The notes under the pieces were generated by a model. It was given only the letters and a program-made list of their open reading frames with translations. It was not told the origin of the DNA and searched no databases. Shown here one piece after another: positions 1 to 8,046 of a stretch of 64,000 nucleotides of DNA. Source of the DNA: DASVUC01 sp036387255 (GTDB taxonomy: Bacteria > Planctomycetota > Phycisphaerae > Tepidisphaerales > Tepidisphaeraceae); the NCBI GenBank assembly GCA_036387255.1, contig DASVUC010000124.1, positions 50,883 through 114,882 of the forward strand, read 5' to 3'. How positions within the stretch are numbered: the first letter of the stretch is position 1; every line of letters starts with the position of its first letter. A program made the position numbers and the translations under genes.

Positions 1-1
1 G

Positions 2-343
2 CCCGCCATCGACGACCTGGTCAAGCTGTTTAACGACAACAAGGTGATCCACCGCGTCACCTCCTGGGGCAACCAGTTGGCCGTGCGCGTGCACCTCGCC
101 TGGCGGTGGGGCGAGCTGGTGATCATGCAGAGCCACGAGGACGCGGTCACCTTTGAGCACCACATCATCACCGAGGGCGAAAAACGCGGCGAAGAAGCCA
201 GCGAAGATCATTCCCACCAGTACGACCTGCGCGACCCGCTGCCGGAAACGGTGGCGGCGACGGAGCTCCAGTTTTTCCTGAGCCGGCTGGCCCAGGATCT
301 AGTGGAAGAAGAAGAGCCGGAGATCCCGCCGGGGGAAGAGTAA
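2..343 (+). CDS. 3' end of a gene of unknown function (partial)
   Basis: The frame is open from base 2 and stops at the TAA at 341-343, giving the last 113 residues of a protein whose start lies outside the window. The visible part is mixed alpha/beta in character, rich in Trp, His and acidic residues, and ends in a Glu/Pro-rich tail (about the last 12 residues). The internal GTG at base 44 is in frame, but codons before it continue the same style, so I read it as internal. I do not recognise the family and see no signal peptide or membrane segment. Confidence 0.6.
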   Translation, partial: PAIDDLVKLFNDNKVIHRVTSWGNQLAVRVHLAWRWGELVIMQSHEDAVTFEHHIITEGEKRGEEASEDHSHQYDLRDPLPETVAATELQFFLSRLAQDLVEEEEPEIPPGEE

Positions 344-663
344 TCCGCGTGGGTGCGTCTGGGAGGAGGGGAGGGGAAGGGGGAGCACTGAGTTTCACCG
401 GAAGGAAACAGATGCTTGAAATCCGACGGGCTGATAAATCTGATGGAGCCATCGCGTAGGATCACGTGCGCCCCCGTTTCGTGAACTCCTAAGGGTTCTG
501 CAACCTGGTCTCTGGCTGTCACGAGGCTGTTGCAGGTTAAGAGCGCAGCCGCAATCAATGCCAGGACAGCGGCAATGATCGACGCAAGATGGCGCCACCG
601 TGCCCCGGCATTTCTTCCGTATTGCAGCACGCGCGGCATGGTAGGCCTCAGGTGGTCGGTCAT
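208..663 (-). CDS. Hypothetical small membrane-anchored protein (uncertain 3' end)
   Basis: The frame encodes 151 residues. Residues about 25-48 form one hydrophobic Ala/Leu/Ile-rich transmembrane segment after a basic N-terminus, so the rest probably lies outside the membrane. Residues about 60-85 read like the 'GA.V...DGS.RFIS...' stretch common near the C-terminus of planctomycete pseudopilin-like proteins, which argues that at least the first 95 codons are real. The last 45 codons run antisense through the neighbouring gene that ends at 343 and are Ser/Pro/Arg-rich, so the true protein may be shorter or the 3' end may have decayed. Function is unknown. Confidence 0.4.
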   Translation of the reverse strand: MTDHLRPTMPRVLQYGRNAGARWRHLASIIAAVLALIAAALLTCNSLVTARDQVAEPLGVHETGAHVILRDGSIRFISPSDFKHLFPSGETQCSPFPSPPPRRTHADYSSPGGISGSSSSTRSWASRLRKNWSSVAATVSGSGSRRSYWWE

Positions 664-861
664 TTAATTCTGTAGCCTTTTCCGCAGTGTCTCCAACGTC
701 TCTTGTGCATCGGATGGTAACGGAAAACGGGACATCCGCCCAATGAGGGGGCGGGGAGGTGAGCCGGGGTCTGGGGGCGGCGGCGAGCCCCCGGTTGGAG
801 CTCCATCGTCCTCTTCCTTTTTGCCACACGATCGCGCTGTCCTTGGTGGTTCAAAAAGAAT
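664..861. other. Non-coding interval with a GC hairpin
   Basis: No convincing reading frame lies here. A G-rich stretch contains a 6-bp perfect hairpin (arms 773-778 and 787-792, 8-base loop). No T-run follows on either strand, so it is not a standard terminator. Confidence 0.4.
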
Positions 862-933
862 GAACACAGAGTCGCGGAACACAGAGAATGCGGTCAGCGG
901 AGTTGTCCTCGGTGTCTCTGTATCTCTGTGTTC
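862..933. repeat. GAACACAGAG inverted/direct repeat cluster
   Basis: GAACACAGAGA at 877-887 has its perfect reverse complement at 923-933 (11-bp arms, 35-base loop), and a further direct copy, GAACACAGAG, starts at 862. The cluster sits just downstream of the minus-strand PEBP-like gene, so its transcript could fold into a 3' hairpin. It could equally be a dispersed repeat remnant. Confidence 0.55.
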
Positions 934-947
934 AGATCCGTCTTCGC

Positions 948-1517
948 TCACTTCGCCCGGTGCGAACAAATCAGTTCCCCCTTCGTCAGCACGTGGCCGT
1001 TCATTTCGGTCACCACCTGCGCCTTGGTCTTGCCGGATTCGGGGTCGATGACGTCATCGAGGGCGAAGATCTCGATGTGATAGCGGTGCGGCTTGCGGTC
1101 GATAGGTGCGGGGTGGGCGTAGCCGAGGCGCTTGCGGCTGTTCTTGCCCTGCACCGAGCCGGGGATCGCCTTGGGTTTCTTCTCGCGGGGTAATCCTTCG
1201 GGGAGAGACGTGACGGTCGGGGGGATGTTGTAGATCACCCAGTGCAGGTAGGGATTGGGCGGGGGCACATCGGCGTCCTCCATGAGGATCACCAGCGACC
1301 TGGTCGCGGGCGGCACGTTGCTCCACGCCAGGGGAGGAGAGATGTCCTGGCTGGTGGTGTATTTCGCAGGAAGCGCTGCGCCGTTTTTGAAGGCGGGGGA
1401 GGTCAGGTTGATCGACGCCGGGACGTCCACGCGGTTGATGACCAGGCGCGAGGCGGTCTGGTTGCAGGAGCAGATCAGGGGCAACAGACAGGTGGCCAGT
1501 AACATCGCTCGACTCAT
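948..1517 (-). CDS. YbhB/YbcL-type phosphatidylethanolamine-binding-like lipoprotein
   Basis: This 189-residue protein has a hydrophobic leader ending in a lipobox-like ICSC (Cys18), so it is probably an envelope lipoprotein. The rest matches the bacterial PEBP / Raf-kinase-inhibitor-like family. The segment DADVPPPNPYLHW carries the family's acidic and His-Trp ligand-pocket motif, and the later N-S-R-K-R-L-G-Y followed by HRYHIEIFALD matches the conserved second motif. Bacterial members have no firmly established substrate. The gene is divergent from the DUF1569 gene at 1560, with 42 bases between them. Confidence 0.85.
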   Translation of the reverse strand: MSRAMLLATCLLPLICSCNQTASRLVINRVDVPASINLTSPAFKNGAALPAKYTTSQDISPPLAWSNVPPATRSLVILMEDADVPPPNPYLHWVIYNIPPTVTSLPEGLPREKKPKAIPGSVQGKNSRKRLGYAHPAPIDRKPHRYHIEIFALDDVIDPESGKTKAQVVTEMNGHVLTKGELICSHRAK

Positions 1518-1559
1518 CGCCGCATTGTCAGTTGCGCCGCCGGCGGATTCAATAACGGC

Positions 1560-2024
1560 ATGTCGTCACGTCCGAAGCGCCGCCGCATCAAGTTCCACGA
1601 GCCATCGGAGATCACGCGCGAGGCCCAGCGGCTGCTCGCCGCCGGCTACGATCGCGCGGGCAGGTGGAGCCTGGGGAAAATCTGCCGGCACATCACGCAG
1701 GCGATCTACGCCTCGCGCGACGGGTTCGGCGGCTGGCGCATTCCGGGCGGAAGCGTCCTGGGGAAGCCGGCGCTGTGGCTCATCCTCGCGAGCGAGTGGG
1801 TGCCGCCGGGCGTCAGAATCCCGCGGGCGGCCAAGCCGCAGGAGCCCGCATCTGAAGAGGGCGCGGTTGGGGAGATGGGCGAGGCGATCGCGATCCTCCA
1901 GAACCACGCGGGGCCGTGGGCGCCGCATCCGTTGTTCGGTCACATGAGCACCGCGCAGTGGCGGCGGTACCACCTGATCCACGCGGCGCACCATTTTTCC
2001 TTTCTCCTGCCGCGCGGCGGGTGA
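1560..2024 (+). CDS. DUF1569 (DinB-like) protein
   Basis: The product has 154 residues. It shows the DUF1569 pattern: an N-terminal W-S-L-G-K-I-C-H-type helix (residues about 37-47) and a C-terminal HPLFG...W...HLIHAAHHFSFL segment (about 122-149), both typical of DinB-like four-helix proteins with a histidine-rich centre. No catalytic activity is established for the family. A basic N-terminal stretch (residues 4-10) precedes the domain. The next gene starts 62 bases downstream. Confidence 0.8.
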   Translation: MSSRPKRRRIKFHEPSEITREAQRLLAAGYDRAGRWSLGKICRHITQAIYASRDGFGGWRIPGGSVLGKPALWLILASEWVPPGVRIPRAAKPQEPASEEGAVGEMGEAIAILQNHAGPWAPHPLFGHMSTAQWRRYHLIHAAHHFSFLLPRGG

Positions 2025-2086
2025 GCGACCCGCTCGACCTCGCCCTCCATTTCCGGGGAAAATTCCCGTATCCTCTCCGTCACACC

Positions 2087-2944
2087 ATGATCGCACTCGG
2101 AATCGACGTCGGCGGATCGTCCGTCAAACTCGCAGCGCTTGAAAACGACCACGTTCTCTGGATCGCGCAGAGCGCCGGCTATGAGAAGCCCACCCGCGAG
2201 CAGCTCACCGCCGCCATCCGCTCGACGCTGAAAAGCCCGATGCCGCCGGACGCGCGGGTCGGCATCTGCGTTCCCGGGCAGCGCGATCGCGCCCGGCGCA
2301 CCGTGACGCATTCCGTCAACATCCCCAGCCTCAACGGCCTGGTGCTGGATGAGCTGGTGGCCGAGGCGCTGAACCAGAAGATCGCGCACCTGGAAATCGC
2401 ATCCGACGCCGTCGCCAACGGGTACGACCTGTTCGCGACGAACAGGCTCACCGGCCGGCTGCTCTCGCTGGCGCTGGGAACCGGTGTGGGGGCGGCGGTG
2501 ATCGACGATGGTGTGCCGCTGATGGTGGATGGGGAATCGCCGGGGCATATCGGGCAGGTGGATTGCTCCATTGAAGGCGATCCCGTCATCGGTCCCGACG
2601 GCGGCGCGGGGAGCCTGGAGGGGTATATTGGCGTGCCCGCCCTGGCCAAGCGCTACGACGCCGATATCCCGACGATCCTTGCCCGGCTGGGGCCGGAGGA
2701 CTCGGCGCTGAAGGCGCTCGCGCGCGCCATCCGGATCTGCCACGGCATCTATTGTCCGCATCACGTCGCGCTGACGGGGGGACTGGGCATCCGGATGCAG
2801 CACCTGCTCCCGACGATCCGGCAGCTGGTGGAAAAAGATCTCACGCGGATCGCCCGCGCCGGCTGGACGCTGCTGACAGGAAAAGACGACTACCACGCCG
2901 CGCGAGGCATTGCCCGGATGGCGCAGGCCGCCGCCAATTGCTAG
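2087..2944 (+). CDS. ROK-family sugar kinase-like protein without the zinc motif
   Basis: The product has 285 residues from the ATG at 2087. That start places the ATP phosphate-1 loop DVGGSSVK at residues 7-14, as expected; an upstream extension to 1916 would run through the DUF1569 gene. LALGTGVGAAV near residue 130 is the second ROK/ASKHA glycine motif, followed by a GHIGQVD segment. ROK kinases usually carry a zinc site of the form CxCGxxGCxE after the GH motif. Here the corresponding stretch reads PDGGAGSLEGY and lacks the cysteines, so metal binding is probably lost. Phosphorylation of a hexose is plausible, but the substrate is unknown. Confidence 0.8.
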   Translation: MIALGIDVGGSSVKLAALENDHVLWIAQSAGYEKPTREQLTAAIRSTLKSPMPPDARVGICVPGQRDRARRTVTHSVNIPSLNGLVLDELVAEALNQKIAHLEIASDAVANGYDLFATNRLTGRLLSLALGTGVGAAVIDDGVPLMVDGESPGHIGQVDCSIEGDPVIGPDGGAGSLEGYIGVPALAKRYDADIPTILARLGPEDSALKALARAIRICHGIYCPHHVALTGGLGIRMQHLLPTIRQLVEKDLTRIARAGWTLLTGKDDYHAARGIARMAQAAANC

Positions 2945-3038
2945 AAACGCTGGACGAGGAACGGTAGCCCGTCGGCTTTGACGCGGGCAATAGACTACCT
3001 TTTCCAAGCGCCCTGTCCGCGTTGTACAATCTCCGTTC

Positions 3039-3590
3039 ATGTCGCAACCCATCCTCCTCAACTACCGCGGCTCCGCCGGCCTGGATGACATGAACGCCTT
3101 CAACGCCCGCACGAACGTGGGCCTGAAGGGCGACCTGCTCTTCCGCATCTACCTCACTTCGGAGGCGATTTACTTCATCAAGGTGGGCGGCTCCAAGCAG
3201 CAGGCGCAGGTCGTCGCCGCCCAGTTCGGGCTCCTGGGGATCCTCATCGGACACTTTCTCAAGAAACGGGCGACGCAGAAAACGCAGGAGAAGCTGAATG
3301 CCGTCGCGGGTGTCGCCCCGGAGCAGCTTCTGGCCGCCGACAAGGTGAACAAGGTCGCTCCCGTGACCGAGTGCACCGAGATGTGCATCAACCCGCGCTC
3401 GTTCCTCTCGGGCGCCCGCTTCGGCACCTGGACCTTTCGCGACGCCAAGGGCAAAAAGAGAACCTACACCTTCGACGACGCGGACAATTTCCTGGCCGCG
3501 GTCGAGCGCTTGTCCAAGACCTTCGGCGAGAAGGTTCAGGTGAAAGCGCAGCTTCATCCGAGCCGGAAAAAGACGATCAAGATTACTTAG
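3039..3590 (+). CDS. Hypothetical protein, 183 aa
   Basis: The frame has convincing codon usage. I do not recognise the family. The N-terminal 70 residues alternate short strands and end in a glycine-rich hydrophobic stretch (QFGLLGILIGHFLKK, about residues 63-77) that may be a membrane-associated segment. The C-terminal half resembles a small beta domain with a Lys-rich end. There is no signal peptide. A -10-like TACAAT at 3025-3030 ends nine bases before the ATG, so the mRNA may have almost no 5' leader. Confidence 0.65.
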   Translation: MSQPILLNYRGSAGLDDMNAFNARTNVGLKGDLLFRIYLTSEAIYFIKVGGSKQQAQVVAAQFGLLGILIGHFLKKRATQKTQEKLNAVAGVAPEQLLAADKVNKVAPVTECTEMCINPRSFLSGARFGTWTFRDAKGKKRTYTFDDADNFLAAVERLSKTFGEKVQVKAQLHPSRKKTIKIT

Positions 3591-3752
3591 TTACCGCTGC
3601 GAAGCCGAGCGGGTGTCGACAGCTTCTGATGGCCCCGTGCGCGGCTGTTGAGCGAGTTGCCATCGATCTCTACTTATCAATAGCATTGTTGGGGTCAAAC
3701 GCGGCTAGAGACAATCGACAACCCGGAATCAAATCCAACGGATCATCACACC

Positions 3753-4706
3753 ATGCTCATTGTCGTAGCCCTGGGCGGAAACGCGGTTTCTCTTCCCAAC
3801 ACCGAGGGGAACATTCCCCAGCAGTACGCGGCCACGCGCGCGGTGATGAAACCGGTGGCGGATCTCATCGTCAAAGGCGAGCGCCTGATCCTCGTCCACG
3901 GCAACGGCCCGCAGATCGGGCAGGTGATGCGTCGCGTGGAGATCGCCGCCCAGCACAAGGTTTACCCGCTGCCGCTGGATATCGCGGTTGCCGACACGCA
4001 GGCGGGGATGGGGTACATGATCAGCCAGTGTTTGATGAACGAGCTGAATCATCGCGGCTCGCCGCGGCTCTGCGCCACCGTGGTGACTACCGTGCGTGTG
4101 GATCCCAACGATTCCGCTTTCGAGAAGCCGAACAAACCGGTCGGCTCGTTCATGACGAGGGAACTTGCCGAGGCGCATGTGATCAACGACAGGTGGAAAG
4201 TGGCCGAGGACAAAGCGCGGGGACAATGGCGCCGGGTGGTTCCTTCGCCGCTGCCGAAAGAAATCGTCGAGCTGCCGCTGCTCAAGACGCTGGTCGATGC
4301 GAACCAGATCGTCGTCGCCGCCGGTGGGGGCGGCATTCCGGTGATGCGCGATGACAACGGCGACTACATCGGCGTCGAGGCGGTGATCGACAAGGATCGC
4401 ACCAGCGCCATCGTTGGGATCGAGCTGAATGCCGACATGCTCGCGATCCTCACCAACGTCGATCAGGTTCAGAAGGATTACGGCAAGCCCACGGCGCAAT
4501 CGCTTGCGCGGCTCACGTTGACTGAAGCCGTGCAATTGAAAGCAGAGAACCAGTTCTCGCCCGGGTCGATGCTTCCCAAGATTGAAGCGGCGATCTACTT
4601 TCTCGAGAACAGTTCAAATCCGAAGGCGGAGGTGCTCATCACGAGCTGCGAACGATTTCATGATGGTTTCGCCGGAAAGACGGGCACCCGTATCGTCCGG
4701 GACTAG
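3753..4706 (+). CDS. arcC: Carbamate kinase
   Basis: The 317-residue protein is of normal length for carbamate kinase, which interconverts carbamoyl phosphate plus ADP with carbamate (ammonia and CO2) plus ATP in the cytoplasm. ALGGNAV (residues 5-11), HGNGPQIGQV (about 51-60), AAGGGGIPV (about 189-197) and the later DKD form the amino-acid-kinase phosphate and carbamate sites. The next gene, 78 bases downstream, is a YgeY-type hydrolase. In E. coli ygeY lies in a cluster with hyuA and the carbamate-kinase-like yqeA, linked to purine or hydantoin breakdown. The pairing here suggests a catabolic role rather than arginine fermentation, and no arginine deiminase is present. Confidence 0.93.
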   Translation: MLIVVALGGNAVSLPNTEGNIPQQYAATRAVMKPVADLIVKGERLILVHGNGPQIGQVMRRVEIAAQHKVYPLPLDIAVADTQAGMGYMISQCLMNELNHRGSPRLCATVVTTVRVDPNDSAFEKPNKPVGSFMTRELAEAHVINDRWKVAEDKARGQWRRVVPSPLPKEIVELPLLKTLVDANQIVVAAGGGGIPVMRDDNGDYIGVEAVIDKDRTSAIVGIELNADMLAILTNVDQVQKDYGKPTAQSLARLTLTEAVQLKAENQFSPGSMLPKIEAAIYFLENSSNPKAEVLITSCERFHDGFAGKTGTRIVRD

Positions 4707-4784
4707 CCTCGTGCACGACGGTTCGTCGATAGCTATCGCCGGACTTTTTGCTATTCTTTTTCTGCTTTTTACCGGAGAGTCGAG

Positions 4785-6062
4785 ATGGATTATGCCGCGA
4801 TCGCGCAAGCCGCCAAGAACTACGAGCAGGACATGGTCAACTTCCTCCGCGACCTGATCGCGATCGAGGGGTACAGCGGCACGGAGAAGAACGTCATCGA
4901 CCGCATCCGGAACGAAGTCGAAAAACTGGCGGCGGCGGACAAGGTGTGGGTGGACGGGCTGGGGAATCTTCTTGTCCAGATGGGTAGCGGGCCGCGGCTC
5001 ATCGCGATCGATGCGCATGTCGATACCGTCGGCGTGGGGAATCCCAAGGAATGGAAGCACGATCCTTTTAAGGGGAAGGTGGAGAAGGGCACCGTCTTCG
5101 GCCGGGGCGCGGGCGATCAGCGCGGCGCGGTGCCGTCGATGGTTTACGGGATGAAAATCATCAGAGATCTGAACCTGGTGAGCGACGAGTGGTCGCTGCT
5201 GCTGACGTTCACGGTGATGGAGGAAGACTGCGACGGGCTCTGTTGGCAGTACATCGTCAAGGAAGAGAAGATTCGTCCGGAGTGCGTGGTGATCACCGAC
5301 TCCACCAACTGTAAGGTTCTCCGCGGCCAGCGCGGGAGGATGGAGATCGGCGTGACCTTCACGGGCAAATCATGCCACGGCTCGATGCCCGAGAAGGGCG
5401 ACAACGCAGTGTACAAAGCGGCGAAGGTGGTGAACGAGATCGAAAAGCTGAACAAGCGGTTGAAGAAGGACAAGTTCCTGGGCAATGGCACCATCACCGT
5501 CAGCTACATCGATTGCCAGACGCCGAGCCGCTGTGCGGTTCCGGGCGCTGCGTACATCCAGCTGGATCGTCGGCTGACGACAGGGGAGACCGCCGAGCTT
5601 GCAATTCGCGAAGTCAAAGATGCAGTGAAGCGCGCGGGCGTGCAGGCGAAGGTGGAGCTCCTCAAATACAAGGAGCGCGCGTACACCGGCAACACCTACG
5701 AAACCGACAAATACTTCCCGACCTGGGTTGAAGAAGAGGACGCGCCGCAGGTTGCCGCGGCGGTCGAGGCGCACAAGGCGCTGTTCAGGAAGCCGCCGGT
5801 GGTGAGCCGCTGGACGTTCAGCACGAACGGTGTGTCGATTGCCGGAATGTTCGGTATTCCGAGCGTTGGCTTCGGGCCAGCGGCTGAAGAAGTGGCGCAC
5901 ACTGTGAATGACTCGGTGCCGATCGAACATCTGGTTCGGTGTGCGGCGATGTATGCTGCGTTTCCGGGGACTTATTGCGCGATGCCGGCGAAGAATTCCA
6001 ATGGACGGGCGAAAAAAAACGGGAAACCGGCGAAGGCGCGTCGGCAGCCGGCGCGCGTCTAA
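4785..6062 (+). CDS. ygeY: YgeY-type M20 metallohydrolase
   Basis: The 425-residue product matches the M20 peptidase/deacylase family, specifically the YgeY group often called selenium-metabolism-linked hydrolases. Visible metal-site motifs are IDAHVDTVG (His near residue 77), GRGAGDQRGAV (bridging Asp near 110), the MEEDCDG catalytic and metal Glu pair (about 145), and the late AAEEVAHTVND (metal His). A dimerisation domain occupies roughly residues 185-300. It probably hydrolyses a carbamoyl- or acyl-amino compound whose product feeds the carbamate kinase encoded upstream. The Lys/Arg/Pro-rich C-terminal tail (about 30 residues) is extra. Its last four bases overlap the convergent DUF502 gene. 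Confidence 0.88.
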   Translation: MDYAAIAQAAKNYEQDMVNFLRDLIAIEGYSGTEKNVIDRIRNEVEKLAAADKVWVDGLGNLLVQMGSGPRLIAIDAHVDTVGVGNPKEWKHDPFKGKVEKGTVFGRGAGDQRGAVPSMVYGMKIIRDLNLVSDEWSLLLTFTVMEEDCDGLCWQYIVKEEKIRPECVVITDSTNCKVLRGQRGRMEIGVTFTGKSCHGSMPEKGDNAVYKAAKVVNEIEKLNKRLKKDKFLGNGTITVSYIDCQTPSRCAVPGAAYIQLDRRLTTGETAELAIREVKDAVKRAGVQAKVELLKYKERAYTGNTYETDKYFPTWVEEEDAPQVAAAVEAHKALFRKPPVVSRWTFSTNGVSIAGMFGIPSVGFGPAAEEVAHTVNDSVPIEHLVRCAAMYAAFPGTYCAMPAKNSNGRAKKNGKPAKARRQPARV

Positions 6063-6631
6063 GCCGCAGCGTGACCGATCTGCTCGGGCACATAATTGCC
6101 TGTTGAGAGGATGACCTTAAAGGCTTCTTCGGTGCTGATGTCGACGAAGCGGCATTGGTCGAACCGCACGAAATACAGCCGGCCGGTGACGGGATTGGGG
6201 ATGTTGGGGACGAAGACGCAGAGGGTCTGACCGGCGCTGTCGACGGGCCGGCCGCTGGTGAAGCCGAGGAGGAGGTTGCCGGTGGCGTCGGGGATGAGGA
6301 CGACTTTCGAGAAGGTGCCTTCGGTGCCGCCGGGGGTGAGGGAGATGTGTTTCCAGGCGGCGTAGACCTCCCGGAGGATGGGGATTCGACTGAGCAGTCG
6401 GTCGATCAGACGCAGCAGGCTTTGGCCGATCAGGCTCGTGGCGACAAGGCCGATGAGGTAGATCGCGATGACGGCGATGAGTACGCCGGCGAAGGGGATT
6501 TCGCGACCAAAGAGCCAGATGCTGATCGCGCGGGTGCGGTTGTCGATCCACCAGATGACAAACGCCGTCACAGCAAGCGGGACGGCGCCGAGAATGCCGG
6601 CGAGGAAGGTGTTACGCAGGTGCTTCTGCAT
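6059..6631 (-). CDS. DUF502 membrane protein
   Basis: The 190-residue protein has two strongly hydrophobic helices (about residues 7-28 and 45-70) followed by a soluble beta-rich domain, the usual DUF502 plan. The segment SRIPILREVYAAWKHI and the later FVPNIPNPVTGRLYFV match conserved family positions. The family is an inner-membrane protein of unknown role. The gene converges on the M20 hydrolase gene with a 4-base overlap. Confidence 0.85.
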   Translation of the reverse strand: MQKHLRNTFLAGILGAVPLAVTAFVIWWIDNRTRAISIWLFGREIPFAGVLIAVIAIYLIGLVATSLIGQSLLRLIDRLLSRIPILREVYAAWKHISLTPGGTEGTFSKVVLIPDATGNLLLGFTSGRPVDSAGQTLCVFVPNIPNPVTGRLYFVRFDQCRFVDISTEEAFKVILSTGNYVPEQIGHAAA

Positions 6632-6729
6632 GCGCGCATTGTGCAGGATGAAGGGGCGCTTCGCGAGACTTCTGTATGGGCGGGCCTGCCCCCGCGGTTT
6701 GTGCGGTAGTTTGATGATGGGGACGAAGA

Positions 6730-6754
6730 GGGCGACGCAGGTGTCGCCCCTACG
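6730..6754. repeat. GGGCGAC...GTCGCCC palindromic repeat (family B)
   Basis: Perfect 7-bp arms (6730-6736 and 6743-6749) are followed by CTACG. A related copy lies at 25647-25672. The element is in the gap downstream of trpB (minus strand), where its transcript could form a 3' hairpin. Confidence 0.6.
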
Positions 6755-6769
6755 TGATGGTGTTACCGA

Positions 6770-7978
6770 TCAGACGCGGTCGGCGATGAGGCGCGCGACT
6801 TCGGCGGAGTCTTTGTCGCCTCGGCCGGAGAGGTTGATGACGAGGATCTGGTCTTTCGACATCGTTCGGGCGCGCTTCTTCGCTTCGACGAAAGCGTGCG
6901 AGCTTTCCAGCGCGGGGATGATGCCTTCGCACTGGGCGAGTTCCTGGAAGGCGTCAAGGGCTTCGGCATCGCTGGCGCTGGTGTAGGTGACCCGGCCGGT
7001 GTCTTTCCAGTAGGAGTGTTCGGGACCAACACCGGGATAATCGAGGCCAGCGCTGATGGAGTGGACGTCGGCAGTTTGGCCGTCTTCGTCCTGTAGGACG
7101 TAGGAGAGCGAGCCGTGGAGGACTCCGGGCTTGCCCTGCGAGAGGGTTGCGGCGTGCTGCCCGAGGGCGCTACCCCGACCACCGGCTTCGACCCCGACGA
7201 GTTGAACAGATTTGTCTTCAACGAATGGGTAGAAGATTCCGGCGGCGTTGGATCCGCCGCCCACGCAGGCGATGACCATGTCGGGCAGACGCCCTTCGAC
7301 AGCGAGACACTGCTCGCGCGTCTCGCGACCGATGACCGCCTGGAAATCGCGGACGATCATCGGGAAGGGGTGCGGCCCGGCGACGGAGCCGAGGATGTAG
7401 TGGGTGCGATCGACGGAGCCCATCCAGTCGCGCAGCGCCTCGTTGAGCGCATCCTTGAGGGTCTTCAAGCCGCTGTGGACCTCGACGACGTTGGCATTCA
7501 TGAGGCGCATGCGGAACACGTTGAGGTTCTGGCGGCGGACGTCTTCGGCGCCCATGTAGACGTCGCACTTGAGGCCGAAGAGCGCGGCGACGGTGGCGCT
7601 GGCGACGCCGTGCTGACCGGCGCCGGTCTCCGCGATGATGCGCTTCTTTCCCATGCGGCGGGTGAGCAGCGCCTGGCCGATCGTGTTGTTGATCTTGTGC
7701 GCGCCGGTGTGGTTGAGGTCTTCGCGCTTCAGATAGATCTTCGGGCCGCCCCAGCATTCTGTGAGACGCTTTGCGAAGTAGAAACGGCTTGGCCGGCCGA
7801 CGTACTCATTGAGGTAGTGGCGAAACTCTTCCTCAAAGGCCGGGTCGTTCCTGGCTTTAGCGTATTCGGCTTTGAGCTGCTCCAAGGCGGCGACGAGGGT
7901 CTCGGGGACGAAGGTGCCGCCGTAGGGACCGAAATGGCCGAGATCATCGGGTACGAGCGCGGAAGTAGCAGACGTCAT
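6770..7978 (-). CDS. trpB: Tryptophan synthase beta chain
   Basis: The 402-residue enzyme condenses indole with L-serine in a pyridoxal-phosphate-dependent step to make tryptophan. HTGAHKINN carries the PLP lysine (Lys95), and CVGGGSNAAG near residue 240 is the phosphate-binding loop. I start at the ATG at 7978 because the product then begins like other TrpB proteins (GHFGPYGGTFVPE) and because a -10 box lies exactly six bases upstream; the frame is open further upstream but that part is not TrpB-like. No trpA or other trp gene is nearby, so the gene stands alone. Confidence 0.96.
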   Translation of the reverse strand: MTSATSALVPDDLGHFGPYGGTFVPETLVAALEQLKAEYAKARNDPAFEEEFRHYLNEYVGRPSRFYFAKRLTECWGGPKIYLKREDLNHTGAHKINNTIGQALLTRRMGKKRIIAETGAGQHGVASATVAALFGLKCDVYMGAEDVRRQNLNVFRMRLMNANVVEVHSGLKTLKDALNEALRDWMGSVDRTHYILGSVAGPHPFPMIVRDFQAVIGRETREQCLAVEGRLPDMVIACVGGGSNAAGIFYPFVEDKSVQLVGVEAGGRGSALGQHAATLSQGKPGVLHGSLSYVLQDEDGQTADVHSISAGLDYPGVGPEHSYWKDTGRVTYTSASDAEALDAFQELAQCEGIIPALESSHAFVEAKKRARTMSKDQILVINLSGRGDKDSAEVARLIADRV

Positions 7979-8013
7979 GTCTGGATAGTAAGGCGTCTGA
8001 AACGAAACGTAAA
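7979..8013 (-). promoter_or_regulatory. Predicted trpB promoter, leaderless
   Basis: Reading the minus strand, TTTACG (8013-8008) and TACTAT (7990-7985) are separated by 17 bases, and the trpB ATG begins seven bases after the -10 box, at the expected transcription start. The mRNA would therefore have no Shine-Dalgarno sequence. This is inferred by motif only. Confidence 0.5.
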
Positions 8014-8046
8014 AGCGCCAGCGGATTTGAAGCTGTTCGCAGCAGA

